From Prosthecodimorpha hirschii (GTDB lineage Bacteria > Pseudomonadota > Alphaproteobacteria > Rhizobiales > Ancalomicrobiaceae), in the NCBI RefSeq assembly GCF_001305515.1, contig NZ_LJYW01000001.1, positions 1,787,550 through 1,851,549 on the forward strand: 64,000 nucleotides of DNA, given 5' to 3'. Positions within the stretch are counted from its first letter, which is position 1, and every line of letters begins with the position of its first letter. Below are positions 15,825 through 26,372 of this stretch, in pieces. A program made the position numbers and the translations under genes. The notes beneath the pieces are model-generated. The model saw nothing but the letters and a program-made list of their open reading frames with translations, did no database searches and was not told the origin of the DNA.

Positions 15825-17117
15825 TCAGTCCTGGAACGGGTCCTGGACAAGAATGGTATCCTCCCGTTCGGGGCTCGTCGACAACATTGCGACCGGCGCC
15901 CCGATCAGTTCCTCGATATAACGCACATACTTGACGGCCTGAGCCGGCAGATCGGCCCAACTGCGCGCGCCGCGCGTCGACTCGCCCCATCCTTCGAGCG
16001 TCTCGTAGATCGGCTCGACCCGCATCTGCGCCGCCTGACCGGCCGGGAGATAGTCGATCTCCTGGCCGTCGAGACGATACTTCACGCAAATCTTGATCTC
16101 TTGAAGGCCATCGAGCACGTCGAGCTTGGTCAGCGCGATGCCGCGAATGCCCGAAACCTGGATGGTCTGCCGGACCAGCACCGCATCGAACCAGCCGCAG
16201 CGCCGCTTGCGCCCGGTCACGGTGCCGAACTCGTGCCCGCGCGTGCCGAGGAACTCGCCAACCTCGCCGGTCTGCTCGGTCGGGAACGGTCCCTCTCCGA
16301 CGCGGGTCGTATAGGCCTTGGTGATGCCGAGCACGTAACCGACCGCGCCCGGTCCGAGGCCCGAGCCGGTCGAGGCCTGGCCCGCCACGGTATTGGACGA
16401 GGTCACGAACGGATAGGTGCCGTGGTCGATGTCGAGCAGAGCCCCCTGGGCGCCCTCGAACAGAATGCGGTCGCCCGCGCGGCGGCGCTGATCGAGCAGC
16501 CGCCAGACCGTATCCATGAAGGGCAGCACCTTGTCGGCGACCGAAGACAGTTCTTCGATCAAAGTCTCGGCGGCGATCTCGGGCTGGCCGAGGCCGCGAC
16601 GCAGCGCGTTGTGGTGCGTCAGCAGGCGGTCGATCTTGCCCGGCAGGCTGGGCAGGTCGGCGAGATCGGTCAGGCGGATCGCCCGCCGGCCGACCTTGTC
16701 CTCATAGGCCGGGCCGATGCCGCGGCCGGTCGTGCCGATCCGGTTGCCGGGATTCGAGCTTTCGCGCTTCTGATCCAGTTCGCGATGCAGCGAGAGAATC
16801 AGCGTCGTGTTCTCGGCGATGCGCAGATTGTCCGGCCCGACGACGACGCCCTGGCCGCGCAGCTTCTCGATCTCGGACAGAAGCGCATGCGGATCGAGCA
16901 CCACGCCGTTGCCGATCACCGCGAGCTTGCCCGACCGCACCACGCCGGAGGGCAGCAGCGAGAGCTTGTAGGACGTCCCGTCGATCACCAGGGTGTGGCC
17001 GGCATTGTGACCGCCCTGGAAGCGGACGACCACATCGGCGCGTTCGCTCAGCCAATCGACGATCTTACCCTTGCCTTCGTCACCCCACTGCGACCCAACC
17101 ACGACTACATTGGCCAT
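15825..17117 (-). CDS. purA: adenylosuccinate synthetase
   Basis: The 430-residue enzyme joins IMP and aspartate using GTP, the first committed step to AMP. The N-terminus has the family signature [18 protein letters not shown] with the catalytic Asp and Lys. QGGHNAGHT and [18 protein letters not shown] follow, and the C-terminal GTP-binding region includes [18 protein letters not shown]. Length is normal. ATG 17117 is the only start consistent with the signature at residues 8-19. It is transcribed away from the GGDEF gene across a 386-base gap. Confidence 0.97.
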   Translation of the reverse strand: MANVVVVGSQWGDEGKGKIVDWLSERADVVVRFQGGHNAGHTLVIDGTSYKLSLLPSGVVRSGKLAVIGNGVVLDPHALLSEIEKLRGQGVVVGPDNLRIAENTTLILSLHRELDQKRESSNPGNRIGTTGRGIGPAYEDKVGRRAIRLTDLADLPSLPGKIDRLLTHHNALRRGLGQPEIAAETLIEELSSVADKVLPFMDTVWRLLDQRRRAGDRILFEGAQGALLDIDHGTYPFVTSSNTVAGQASTGSGLGPGAVGYVLGITKAYTTRVGEGPFPTEQTGEVGEFLGTRGHEFGTVTGRKRRCGWFDAVLVRQTIQVSGIRGIALTKLDVLDGLQEIKICVKYRLDGQEIDYLPAGQAAQMRVEPIYETLEGWGESTRGARSWADLPAQAVKYVRYIEELIGAPVAMLSTSPEREDTILVQDPFQD

Positions 17118-17503
17118 CCTGCGCTTCCCTGCCCCCGTGCTCCAATCGCATGAACCATCGCCGCCTCCCTTGCCGGAAGGTGCCGGGCTCCAATCGCGAC
17201 CATTGGCGTGAACGCCCCGGAACCGCGCAGCTCTGAATGGGGAACGTCACCCGTCCCCGGCGCGGTATCCAGCCGCCCCGGACGGAGCGACGGTGGCGGA
17301 CTATAGACCCATTGTGGCAGCGGCGCGACCCCGATGCGCGCCGGAGGCATGCGGTGCGGCACACGAATGCACGTTTCCGAAGCTGACGCAGCGTTCGCCG
17401 TAAAACTTCATTATCGGTTCGCCAGTAGGGTTCCGAAAGAATGGCGTCGGCGCGGACCGGCGGCCGCGGGCGGGGCTTTCGGGCTCCTGCGGGAGGGAAG
17501 CGC
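17118..17503. promoter_or_regulatory. divergent intergenic region purA / GGDEF gene
   Basis: These 386 bases hold the promoters of two divergent genes. I see no tRNA, riboswitch, repeat or convincing -35/-10 pair. Short open frames within it lack coding-like codon use. Confidence 0.35.
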
Positions 17504-18442
17504 ATGCGCATCGTTGTCGCAGACGCCAGCCGCGTCGTCCTGAAGATCATGATCAAGCTCCTGACCGACCACGGTCACGTCGCCTTCGGCTTCACCACCG
17601 GCGAGGAGGCCCTCGCCAAGCTGGTCGAGGATCCCTCGGTCGACGTGCTGATCACCAGCCTCGAACTGTCCGGCATGTCCGGTTTCGAACTGTGCTGGGA
17701 ATGCCGGGTGATGACCAAGCGCGAGCAGCAGCTCTACATCCTGGCCATGTCGTCGCTCGCCGCCCACGAGCGTCTCGCCGAGGCGCTCGACAGCGGCGCG
17801 GACGATTTCATCGGCAAGCCGCCCAACCCGGAAGAGCTGTTCGCGCGCCTGCGCGCGGCCGAACGCTTCGCGATGACGCAGCGCCAATTGGTGCGCCTGG
17901 CGACGCGCGATACCCTGACGGGCCTGCTCAACCGCCGCGCCTTCTTCGAAAGCGCGGAGACGCTTGCCGAGCGGCGCGGCGATCAGCCGGTCGCCGTCCT
18001 GATCGCCGATATCGACTGGTTCAAGCGCATCAACGACACGCATGGCCACGATGCCGGCGATCAGGTGATTGCGGCCGTGGCCGAGCGGATCAATCTGGCC
18101 GATGCCGTGGTCGGGCGGATCGGCGGCGAGGAATATGCCCTGGTCGTGCGCGAAGGCCGGCCGTCGCGGATCTGGGAGATCGCCGACGGCCTGCGCCGTG
18201 CGGTCGGCGACACCCCGGTTCAGACCAGTCTGTCGGCCATCCCGGTCACGATTTCGGTCGGCACCGCGATCCTGCAACCCGACGAAACCGTCGATACGGC
18301 GCTCCGCCGTGCCGATGCGGCGCTCTACATGGCCAAGCGCGCGGGCCGCAATCGGATCGTCGCCGCGGACGGCGAGCAGGTCGTCCCCCTGCCGCAGGTG
18401 ACCGCTCCGATGATCAAGACCGAGGTCACCGTCCTGGCCTGA
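17504..18442 (+). CDS. diguanylate cyclase with degenerate receiver domain
   Basis: A 312-residue protein. Residues 1-120 have a response-regulator receiver fold (RIVVADASRVVLKIMIKLL; conserved lysine in DFIGKPPNPEEL). The usual phosphoacceptor aspartate is replaced by serine (S52 in DVLITSLELSGMSGFEL), and the acidic pair near the N-terminus is reduced to one aspartate. Residues 135-300 form a GGDEF domain with GGEEY at 207-211 and IADIDWFKRINDTHGH, so GTP-to-c-di-GMP catalysis looks intact. The inhibitory RxxD site is not conserved (LADA). The start is taken at MRIVVADAS, preceded by GGAGGGAAG. It is probably controlled by something other than phosphorylation. It is followed by an unrelated exporter gene. 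Confidence 0.88.
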   Translation: MRIVVADASRVVLKIMIKLLTDHGHVAFGFTTGEEALAKLVEDPSVDVLITSLELSGMSGFELCWECRVMTKREQQLYILAMSSLAAHERLAEALDSGADDFIGKPPNPEELFARLRAAERFAMTQRQLVRLATRDTLTGLLNRRAFFESAETLAERRGDQPVAVLIADIDWFKRINDTHGHDAGDQVIAAVAERINLADAVVGRIGGEEYALVVREGRPSRIWEIADGLRRAVGDTPVQTSLSAIPVTISVGTAILQPDETVDTALRRADAALYMAKRAGRNRIVAADGEQVVPLPQVTAPMIKTEVTVLA

Positions 18443-18570
18443 CGGCCGGCACGGGGATCGTGCATCTCCGGCATCGGCGCTCGCCCGGCCCATGGCGCGG
18501 TGTTTTCGGGTCGCCGGCACCGCCGGATCGGCCTATCAGGTCCGCACCCGCCATCAACCGGACCGAACCG

Positions 18571-19470
18571 ATGCCGCTGCGCGCCTGGGGCCTTCTCGTG
18601 ACCCTGTCCGTCCTTTGGGGCGGAACCTTCCTGTTCAACCGTCTCGCCGTCGGCGAAATCCCGCCGACCACGCTGGTGCTCGCCCGGGTCGGGCTGGCCG
18701 CCCTGGTGCTGCTGGCGATTCTCTCGGCGACCGGCGGGCGCCTCGCCTTCGATCGCCGCCGCCTGTTCGACTATGTCGGGATGGGGCTCCTCAACAACGT
18801 CATCCCCTTCGTCCTGATCGTCTGGGGTCAGAAGACCATTGCGGCGGGTCTCGCCTCGATCCTCAACGCCACCACGCCCATCTTCGCGGTGCTGCTGACC
18901 CACTGGATGACCGACGAGAAGGCGACGCCCGCCAAGTTCGCCGGCGTCCTGGTCGGCATCCTGGGCGTCGCCGTGCTGGTCGGGCCGGGCAAGATCGACT
19001 TTGCCGGGACCGAATTCCTGGCCGAGCTCGCCTGCCTGGGCGCCGCGGTCAGCTACGGTTTCTCGAGCGTCTGGAGCCGGCGCTTCCGCGGCAGCCCGCC
19101 GCTGGAGACGGCGACCGGCCAGTTGACCGCCTCGACCGTGATCCTGCTGCCCTTGTCGCTCTTCGCCGACCAGCCCTGGACGCTGCCGATGCCGGGCACC
19201 ACCGCGCTTGTCTGCGTCGCCGCGCTGGCCGTCCTGTCGACGGCGCTCGCCTATCTGATCTTCTTCCGGATCGTCGTCATTGCCGGCGCGACCTCGGCGA
19301 TGCTGGTCACGCTGCTGATCCCACCGAGCGCGATCCTGCTCGGCTGGCTCGTGCTCGGCGAACGGCTGGCGCCGCAGCATTTCGCCGGCATGGGGCTGAT
19401 CGCCCTCGGGCTCCTGACCATCGACGGCCGGCTCCTGAAAGCGATCGCGGCGCGGTTCCGGTCGACCTGA
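18571..19470 (+). CDS. DMT/EamA family transporter
   Basis: A 299-residue inner-membrane protein with ten predicted helices in two EamA repeats. The first starts at WGLLVTLSVLWGGTFLFNRL. The second starts around FLAELACLGAAVSYGFSSVW and ends with LIPPSAILLGWLVLGERLAP. These are hallmarks of drug/metabolite exporters; the substrate cannot be told from sequence. ATG 18571 begins just before the first helix. It lies 128 bases after the GGDEF gene and converges on serA. Confidence 0.85.
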   Translation: MPLRAWGLLVTLSVLWGGTFLFNRLAVGEIPPTTLVLARVGLAALVLLAILSATGGRLAFDRRRLFDYVGMGLLNNVIPFVLIVWGQKTIAAGLASILNATTPIFAVLLTHWMTDEKATPAKFAGVLVGILGVAVLVGPGKIDFAGTEFLAELACLGAAVSYGFSSVWSRRFRGSPPLETATGQLTASTVILLPLSLFADQPWTLPMPGTTALVCVAALAVLSTALAYLIFFRIVVIAGATSAMLVTLLIPPSAILLGWLVLGERLAPQHFAGMGLIALGLLTIDGRLLKAIAARFRST

Positions 19471-19515
19471 CCGGAAATCCGCGCCGCGTTGGCGGTTCGA
19501 AGATGGTGCCGAGGA

Positions 19516-21102
19516 TCAGAAGCGCAGCGGCTTGACCTGGAGCACGTTCGGCAGCTTGCCGACCGCCGCGATCACGTCGTCTCCCGGAACGCCGTCGACG
19601 CCGATCAGCGCGATGGCATCCTCGCCCGGCGCGGTGCGGCCGACCGCGAAGGTCGCGATGTTGATCTCGGCCTTGCCGAGCACCGTGCCGAGATTGCCGA
19701 TGAAGCCCGGCTTGTCCTTGTTGGTGACGTAGAGCATCGAGGGCTGGAACTCGGCATCCATCTGAATGCCCTTGATCTCGACGATGCGCGGCTTGCCGTC
19801 GGAGAAGACGGTGCCGGCGACCGCACGCTCCTGGCGCTCGGTCTTGATGGTCAGGCGCAGCAGGCTGTCGAAGGTGCGCTGGTCGTCGCGGCGGACCTCC
19901 TCGACGGCGATGCCGCGATCCTTGGCGACGGCCGGTGCGGAGACCATGTTGACGCTGTCCATCAGCGGCTTCATCAGGCCGGCCAGCGCCGCGGCGGTCA
20001 GCGCGCGGGTGTTCATCTTGGCGACCTCGCCCTCATATTCGAGGCGCACGCCGACGAGGCCGGTCTCGGTCAGCTGGCCGGCGAAGGAGCCGAGCAGTTC
20101 GGCGAGCTTGACGAAGGGCGTCAGCTTGGGCGCCTCCTCGGCCGAGATCGACGGCATGTTGAGGGCGTTCTGCACGGCGCCCTTGGTCAGGTAGTCCGAC
20201 ATCTGCTCGGCGACCTGGAGGGCGACGTTCTCCTGGGCTTCGGTGGTGGAGGCGCCGAGATGCGGCGTGCAGACCACGTTCGGGTGGCCGAACAGCGGAT
20301 TGGCGGTGGCCGGCTCCTCGACGAACACGTCGAAGCCCGCGCCGGCGACATGGCCGCTGTCGAGTGCGGCACGCAGGGCCGCCTCGTCGACCAGGCCGCC
20401 GCGGGCGCAGTTGATGATGCGCACGCCCTTGCGGGTCTTGGCGATGTTCTCGGCCGACAGGATGTTGCGGGTCTTGTCGGTCAGCGGCGTGTGCAGGGTG
20501 ATGAAGTCGGCGCGGCGCAGCAGTTCGTCGAGATCGACCTTCTCGACGCCCAGTTCCATCGCCCGCTCAGGCGTCAGGAAGGGATCGAAGGCGATGACGC
20601 GCATCCGCAGGCCGATGCCGCGGTCGGCGACGATCGAGCCGATATTGCCGCAGCCGATGATGCCGAGCGTCTTGCCGGTGATCTCGACGCCCATGAAGCG
20701 GTTCTTCTCCCACTTGCCGGCCTGGGTCGAGGCGTCGGCGGCGGGAATGTCGCGGGCGGTGGCGAACATCAGCGCGACGGCATGCTCGGCGGTGGTGATC
20801 GAGTTGCCGAAGGGCGTGTTCATGACGATCACGCCGCGGGCGGTGGCGGCCGGGATGTCGACATTGTCGACGCCGATGCCGGCGCGGCCGACCACCTTCA
20901 GGCGGGGCGCCTTCTCCAGGAGCTTGGCGGTCACCTTGGTGGCCGAGCGGATGGCGAGGCCGTCATAGTTGCCGATGATCTCGGCGAGCTTGTCCTTGTC
21001 CTTGCCGAGATTGGGCTGGTAGTCGACCTCCAGGCCGCGGTCCTTGAAGATCTGGACGGCGGTGGGCGACAGCGAATCGGAGATCAGAACGCGGGGGGCC
21101 AT
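19516..21102 (-). CDS. serA: D-3-phosphoglycerate dehydrogenase
   Basis: The 528-residue enzyme oxidises 3-phosphoglycerate to 3-phosphohydroxypyruvate, the first step of serine synthesis. NAD binding is shown by GKTLGIIGCGNIGSIVADRG, and catalytic residues lie in INCARGGLVDEAAL and TPHLGASTTEAQENVA. The long C-terminus carries an intervening (ASB) domain and an ACT domain (MLYVTNKDKPGFIGNLGTVL), typical of the long form. It sits downstream of serC on the same strand (224 bases), giving a serC-serA unit under the serC leader. Confidence 0.97.
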   Translation of the reverse strand: MAPRVLISDSLSPTAVQIFKDRGLEVDYQPNLGKDKDKLAEIIGNYDGLAIRSATKVTAKLLEKAPRLKVVGRAGIGVDNVDIPAATARGVIVMNTPFGNSITTAEHAVALMFATARDIPAADASTQAGKWEKNRFMGVEITGKTLGIIGCGNIGSIVADRGIGLRMRVIAFDPFLTPERAMELGVEKVDLDELLRRADFITLHTPLTDKTRNILSAENIAKTRKGVRIINCARGGLVDEAALRAALDSGHVAGAGFDVFVEEPATANPLFGHPNVVCTPHLGASTTEAQENVALQVAEQMSDYLTKGAVQNALNMPSISAEEAPKLTPFVKLAELLGSFAGQLTETGLVGVRLEYEGEVAKMNTRALTAAALAGLMKPLMDSVNMVSAPAVAKDRGIAVEEVRRDDQRTFDSLLRLTIKTERQERAVAGTVFSDGKPRIVEIKGIQMDAEFQPSMLYVTNKDKPGFIGNLGTVLGKAEINIATFAVGRTAPGEDAIALIGVDGVPGDDVIAAVGKLPNVLQVKPLRF

Positions 21103-21326
21103 GGGGCAGTCCTCGAAGCGGGATGGGGGCGGGCCGCCGTCCGCATCGTCCGTCAGGGGGGTCGCGTCTCAAGCGTTCGCAGGCGCATCGCTCCACCCGA
21201 TGCAGCCGGCGAAGGCTCGGGCGGGTCCCGGGCCGAACAGCGGCGACGGCGCTTGGCCGTCTTGGAAGAAGGAATTTTGGACTTTGGGGCCGGCGCGATC
21301 GGCCGGCCCACGGACCGGAACGGTCG

Positions 21327-22505
<1,179 letters not shown>

Positions 22506-22580
22506 GTATCCATCCTCTCAGATGGGCGCCCCTCGGTGGGGAGGGGTCTCCCGCCGTCCGCAGTACAGGAGGCGGGACGG
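22506..22580 (-). ncRNA. candidate serC leader RNA motif
   Basis: Alphaproteobacteria carry a known conserved serC leader RNA. In this leader the minus strand shows CGGGAGACCCCTCCCCACC, with a 6-bp hairpin CCCCTC/GAGGGG (22546-22529), followed by GCGCCC and the ribosome-binding site GAGAGGATG. Position and hairpin fit the motif; I cannot score it against a covariance model. Confidence 0.5.
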
Positions 22581-22687
22581 GAATGCAATCTCCGAAGTTT
22601 ACCGGGGTCGACGATTGGTCCGATGTCGCGGCGGCCCTCACGACGACGGCGCGGCGGCCGGGTCGCCACCGGCCGCACGAACGCGAC

Positions 22688-22712
22688 GAGGCGCGGGACC
22701 GGCCCGCGCCTC
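22688..22712 (-). terminator. GC-rich hairpin after the outer-membrane protein gene
   Basis: GAGGCGCGGG pairs with CCCGCGCCTC (10 bp, 5-base loop), 23 bases beyond the stop of the gene at 22736. There is no T-run, so termination would be weak or Rho-assisted. Confidence 0.45.
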
Positions 22713-22735
22713 GCGTCACACCAGATTGAAATCGC

Positions 22736-23599
22736 TCAGTTCTTGGCGATGACCGGCATCGGCATCGGCGCTGCCGCCGTCGGCCCGCCGAGCAGGTAGC
22801 GGAAGCCGAGCCGGAAGTCGTTCGAGGACAGATCCGTCGAGCGGTACTTGTCGCCGAATTTCGGCTTGCCGCCGGCATTGTCGAGGCCGTAGAGCGCGCC
22901 CGTCGAGGCGGAGCCGAAATCGAGATAGCGGTAGCTGAGATCGAGCTTCAGGCGATCCGAAATGTCGTAGCTGGCGCCGGCATGCAGCGCCCAGGCGAAC
23001 GAGGCCGTGCCGGCATCGTTATACTTGGCGAGCACCGGAACCGGACCGTTCGGGCTCGGAATCGTGTTGGTCTGCGTGAAGCCGGTCATCCGGTTGTAGG
23101 CCATGCCGAGACCGCCGCCGACATAGGGCGTGATGCCCCAGTAGGTGCCGAGATCCGCATAGGCATTGGCGAGGATGACGGTCGAACTGAGCGAGCCGCT
23201 CATGTTCGCATAGGCCGTGCCGTTGATGTTGTTGAACGATCCGGTCTGCTGTCCGATGCCGCGCACGGTCACCGCGGTGCGGTACTCGGCGGTCAGATCG
23301 CCGCGCAGCCACGGATTGAACTGATAGCCGATGCCGATGCCGAACGAGGCGCCGTCGTCGATCGACTGGCGGATCCAGCGCCCGCGATAGCCCGCCGGCG
23401 GCTTGTCGAACTCGTTCTCCTTGAACCGGCCGCGCTCGATCCCGATGCCGATGTCGCCGCGCAGATACCAGCCGCCCGGCACCGCGATCTGTTCGATGAT
23501 CGGCGCGACATAGGGCACGGTGAGGTCGGCGGCGGCGGCCTGCGTGATCGCCCCGGCTATCGCCGCCCCCGCCAGAATTGCGCAAACGAACCTGGACAT
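22736..23599 (-). CDS. outer-membrane beta-barrel protein, Omp25/OmpA-barrel type
   Basis: A 287-residue protein with a signal peptide (FVCAILAGAAIAGAITQAAA, cleavage before ADLTVPY). Repeated amphipathic strands end in the aromatic-rich pattern typical of rhizobial Omp25/31-like porins: GWYLRGDIGIGIERG, NPWLRGDLTAEYR, GITPYVGGGLGMAYN, LKLDLSYRYLDFG, FRLGFRYLL. A Pro/Ala/Met-rich tail ends the protein. ATG 23599 is preceded by GAGGG; the longer frame adds no signal sequence. It is a paralogue of the next gene upstream, sharing WYLRGD, WLRGDLTA and GITPYVGGG. It likely sits in the outer membrane; a transport role is not shown. Confidence 0.85.
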   Translation of the reverse strand: MSRFVCAILAGAAIAGAITQAAAADLTVPYVAPIIEQIAVPGGWYLRGDIGIGIERGRFKENEFDKPPAGYRGRWIRQSIDDGASFGIGIGYQFNPWLRGDLTAEYRTAVTVRGIGQQTGSFNNINGTAYANMSGSLSSTVILANAYADLGTYWGITPYVGGGLGMAYNRMTGFTQTNTIPSPNGPVPVLAKYNDAGTASFAWALHAGASYDISDRLKLDLSYRYLDFGSASTGALYGLDNAGGKPKFGDKYRSTDLSSNDFRLGFRYLLGGPTAAAPMPMPVIAKN

Positions 23600-23779
23600 G
23601 ATCCCAACCCTCGATGGCTCTGAGCCTCGGCCCGATGATCCTGAGGCACTATACACTCGATGCATTGTGCAATACCCTGGTTAATCGAAGCCTAATGGAC
23701 AGTCTTATGTCCTTGATTTCGTCAACTGGATACAATTATTTCGCTGACAGGGCATCCGATCCGCCGCCATCGACTATGG

Positions 23780-24529
23780 TCAATAGACGAAATACCGGAG
23801 GCCGACGCGAACCTGGTGACTGGTGATGTCGCGATACTGGACCTGACCCTTGACGTTGCCGGATGTTCCGGTCTCCGCCTTGTCGATCCAGAGATATTTG
23901 TAGCCGGCGTCGAGCTGGAAGCCGTTGCCGAGATCGTAGCTGGCGCCGGCCATGGCCGAGGCGGCGAGCGACCAGCGCTGGCTCGCCCCGAAGCTGTCGT
24001 CGGCGATCTTGTCGCCCGGGTTGTAGCTGAGATGCTTGCCGGTCGAGATGTAGGCCATGCCGACGCCGCCGCCGACATAGGGCGTGATGCCGGCCCAGTT
24101 GCCGAAGTCGAGATAGCCGTTGGCCATCATCAGCCAGGCGTTCATGGTCGTCTGCTCGGACGACACGTCGCCCGGCAGGCAGCCGGCATTGCGGCACTTG
24201 GCACGGCCGCGGACGGTGAACGGGTCCAGATGATCGGCGGTCAGATCGCCGCGCAGCCAGCCATTGTATTTGTAGCCGATGCCGCCGCCGAAGACGCGCG
24301 AATCGGCCGCCTTCATGGTGGTGAAGCGATCGTCGCGCCAGTTGGCGTCGATCCGCGTTGTCCGGTTCACGGCCACGTCGCCGCGCAGATACCAGCCGGT
24401 GCCGATCTCTTCCGGCGGGATCATCGAGGGGGCGTTGATGGTCGGCTGGTAGCCGTAATCGGCAGCGACGACCGGCTGGGCCACGAGACCGAGCGCGATG
24501 ACGGCGGCGATACGAGCATACTGACGCAT
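23780..24529 (-). CDS. outer-membrane beta-barrel protein, paralogue of the neighbouring gene
   Basis: A 249-residue protein with a signal peptide (IAAVIALGLVAQPVVAA, cleavage before DYGYQPT). Barrel strands match the downstream paralogue: TGWYLRGDVAVNR, YNGWLRGDLTADH, AGITPYVGGGVGMAYIS, GFQLDAGYKYLWID, and the terminal HQVRVGLRYFVY with a C-terminal aromatic, a hallmark of BAM substrates. Two cysteines (CRNAGC) may form a loop disulfide. The start has GGGGA upstream. A TTAA-N7-TTAA box lies 75 bases upstream of the ATG, suggesting cell-cycle (CtrA) control. Confidence 0.85.
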   Translation of the reverse strand: MRQYARIAAVIALGLVAQPVVAADYGYQPTINAPSMIPPEEIGTGWYLRGDVAVNRTTRIDANWRDDRFTTMKAADSRVFGGGIGYKYNGWLRGDLTADHLDPFTVRGRAKCRNAGCLPGDVSSEQTTMNAWLMMANGYLDFGNWAGITPYVGGGVGMAYISTGKHLSYNPGDKIADDSFGASQRWSLAASAMAGASYDLGNGFQLDAGYKYLWIDKAETGTSGNVKGQVQYRDITSHQVRVGLRYFVY

Positions 24530-24603
24530 GGTCCGGTCCCCTGATCGGGCGCCCTCTTCGGTGGGCAGCCTCGTCGACTGGGAAGGATCATGCTTGGTAA
24601 ACG

Positions 24604-24618
24604 TTAAAGCAGGTTTAA
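24604..24618. promoter_or_regulatory. candidate CtrA-binding box
   Basis: TTAA-AGCAGGT-TTAA matches the alphaproteobacterial CtrA consensus TTAA-N7-TTAA exactly. It lies 75 bases upstream of the outer-membrane protein start at 24529. Additional TTAA half-sites follow at 24621-24631. Confidence 0.55.
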
Positions 24619-24691
24619 CCTTAACGCTTAACCACGATTCGTAACCTTAACAAAGTCTTTCCGGAGGAAAGACCGGCGCGACGGCTGTATC

Positions 24692-24711
24692 GGCGCGCCG
24701 GTCGGCGCGCC
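24692..24711 (-). terminator. hairpin after glmM
   Basis: GGCGCGCC pairs with GGCGCGCC around a 4-base loop, 33 bases past the glmM stop. No T-run follows on the minus strand. Confidence 0.4.
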
Positions 24712-24743
24712 TGCACCGGAATTTTACGGTTCCGAATGTCCGG

Positions 24744-26090
24744 TCAGGCCGCGGCGCGGCCGATCACGTCGACCAGATCGTCGACGATGCCCCGCACCAG
24801 GACCTCGTCGTCGCCCTCGCCCATGACCCGGATGAGGGGTTCGGTGCCGGACGGACGGATCACCAGGCGGCCCTGGTTGCCGAGCCGCTTCAGGGCGTCG
24901 GCGATGGTCGCCTTGACCTTGTCGTCCTCGAGCGGACGGCCGCCCCGGATGCGGATGTTCTTCAGGAACTGCGGCACCGGATCGAAGCGGTGGCAGACCT
25001 CGGAGACCGGCTTGCCGAGCCGCTTGACCACCGCCATCACCTGCAGCGCCGCGACCAGGCCGTCGCCGGTGGTGGTATAGTCGGACAGGACGATATGGCC
25101 GGACTGCTCGCCGCCGACATTGTAGCCGCGCTCGCGCATGCACTCGACCACGTAGCGGTCGCCGACCTTGGTGCGTTCCAGCATCAGACCGAGCCCGGCG
25201 AGATGCCGTTCGAGACCGAGATTGGACATCACGGTGGCGACGATGCCGGGCTGCGACAGACGCCCGTCGTCATGGAAGGAGCCGGCGACGACCGCCATCA
25301 GCTGGTCGCCGTCGACCACCCTGCCCTTTTCGTCGATCACGATCACCCGGTCGGCGTCGCCATCCAGGCAGATGCCGATATCGGCGCGGGTCTCGTGCAC
25401 CTTGCGGGCGCACAGGTCGGGCGCGGTCGAGCCGCAGTCGCGGTTGATGTTGAGCCCGTCCGGCTCGACGCCGAGGCGGACCACGTCGGCCCCGAGTTCC
25501 CACAGCGCCTCGGGGGCGACCTTGTAGGCGGCGCCGTTGCCGCAATCGATCACCACCCGAAGCCCGTCGAGCGACATGTTGCGCGGCAGGGTGCGCTTGG
25601 CGAATTCGATATAGCGGTCGGCGACGCCGTCGATGCGCTTGGCGCGGCCGAGATCGAACGAGCCGGCCAGACGGTCGCTGAGATCGACATCGATCATCCG
25701 TTCGATCTCGGCCTCGATCTCGTCGGAGAGCTTGTAGCCGTCCGGTCCGAACAGCTTGATGCCGTTGTCGGCGAAGGGATTGTGCGAGGCCGAGATCATC
25801 ACGCCGAAATCGCAGCGCAGCGAGCGCGTCAGCATGGCGACCGCTGGCGTCGGGATCGGCCCGGTCATGAACACGTCGACGCCGACGGCCGTGAAGCCGG
25901 CCACCATGGCGGTCTCGATCATGTAGCCGGACAGCCGGGTGTCCTTGCCGATCACGACCCGATGGCGGTGCCCGCCGCGCCGGAACGCGATGCCGACGCT
26001 CATCGCCACCTTCATGGCGACCTCCGGCGTGATCGGCCAGCGGTTGGCGGTCCCCCGGATGCCGTCGGTGCCGAAGTATTTTTTCGTCAT
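24744..26090 (-). CDS. glmM: phosphoglucosamine mutase
   Basis: The 448-residue enzyme interconverts glucosamine-6-phosphate and glucosamine-1-phosphate for UDP-GlcNAc, peptidoglycan and LPS synthesis. [19 protein letters not shown] opens the protein. The phosphoserine is in [18 protein letters not shown], metal ligands are in [14 protein letters not shown], the sugar loop is GGEQSGHIV, and the phosphate-binding loop is [17 protein letters not shown] 26090 is required by the N-terminal motif; upstream in-frame codons are rejected. It normally follows ftsH directly in this order, but here an opposite-strand gene intervenes. Confidence 0.97.
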   Translation of the reverse strand: MTKKYFGTDGIRGTANRWPITPEVAMKVAMSVGIAFRRGGHRHRVVIGKDTRLSGYMIETAMVAGFTAVGVDVFMTGPIPTPAVAMLTRSLRCDFGVMISASHNPFADNGIKLFGPDGYKLSDEIEAEIERMIDVDLSDRLAGSFDLGRAKRIDGVADRYIEFAKRTLPRNMSLDGLRVVIDCGNGAAYKVAPEALWELGADVVRLGVEPDGLNINRDCGSTAPDLCARKVHETRADIGICLDGDADRVIVIDEKGRVVDGDQLMAVVAGSFHDDGRLSQPGIVATVMSNLGLERHLAGLGLMLERTKVGDRYVVECMRERGYNVGGEQSGHIVLSDYTTTGDGLVAALQVMAVVKRLGKPVSEVCHRFDPVPQFLKNIRIRGGRPLEDDKVKATIADALKRLGNQGRLVIRPSGTEPLIRVMGEGDDEVLVRGIVDDLVDVIGRAAA

Positions 26091-26372
26091 GATCGCGTCG
26101 CTCTTCGTTAGCCGTGGCCCGCCCTGTCGGCGACGTGGCCCTCGACCGGGCCGCGGCGTTGTCGACCGCTTCGATACCCCATCAACCGGCCGGCAGGCCA
26201 GACCCGTCGCCGGACGGGCGACGGGCAGCAGTTCCCACCGAGTCGCCGAGACCGAGGGCGGCAAGGTGCCACGCATTCACACAGGGTTCAAAAGGCCCGC
26301 GCCAAATTTGCGGCATCCCTTCCCGACCGCGAGTCCGATGGTACAGTGGCGGACCGAACCGGAGGATGCAGA

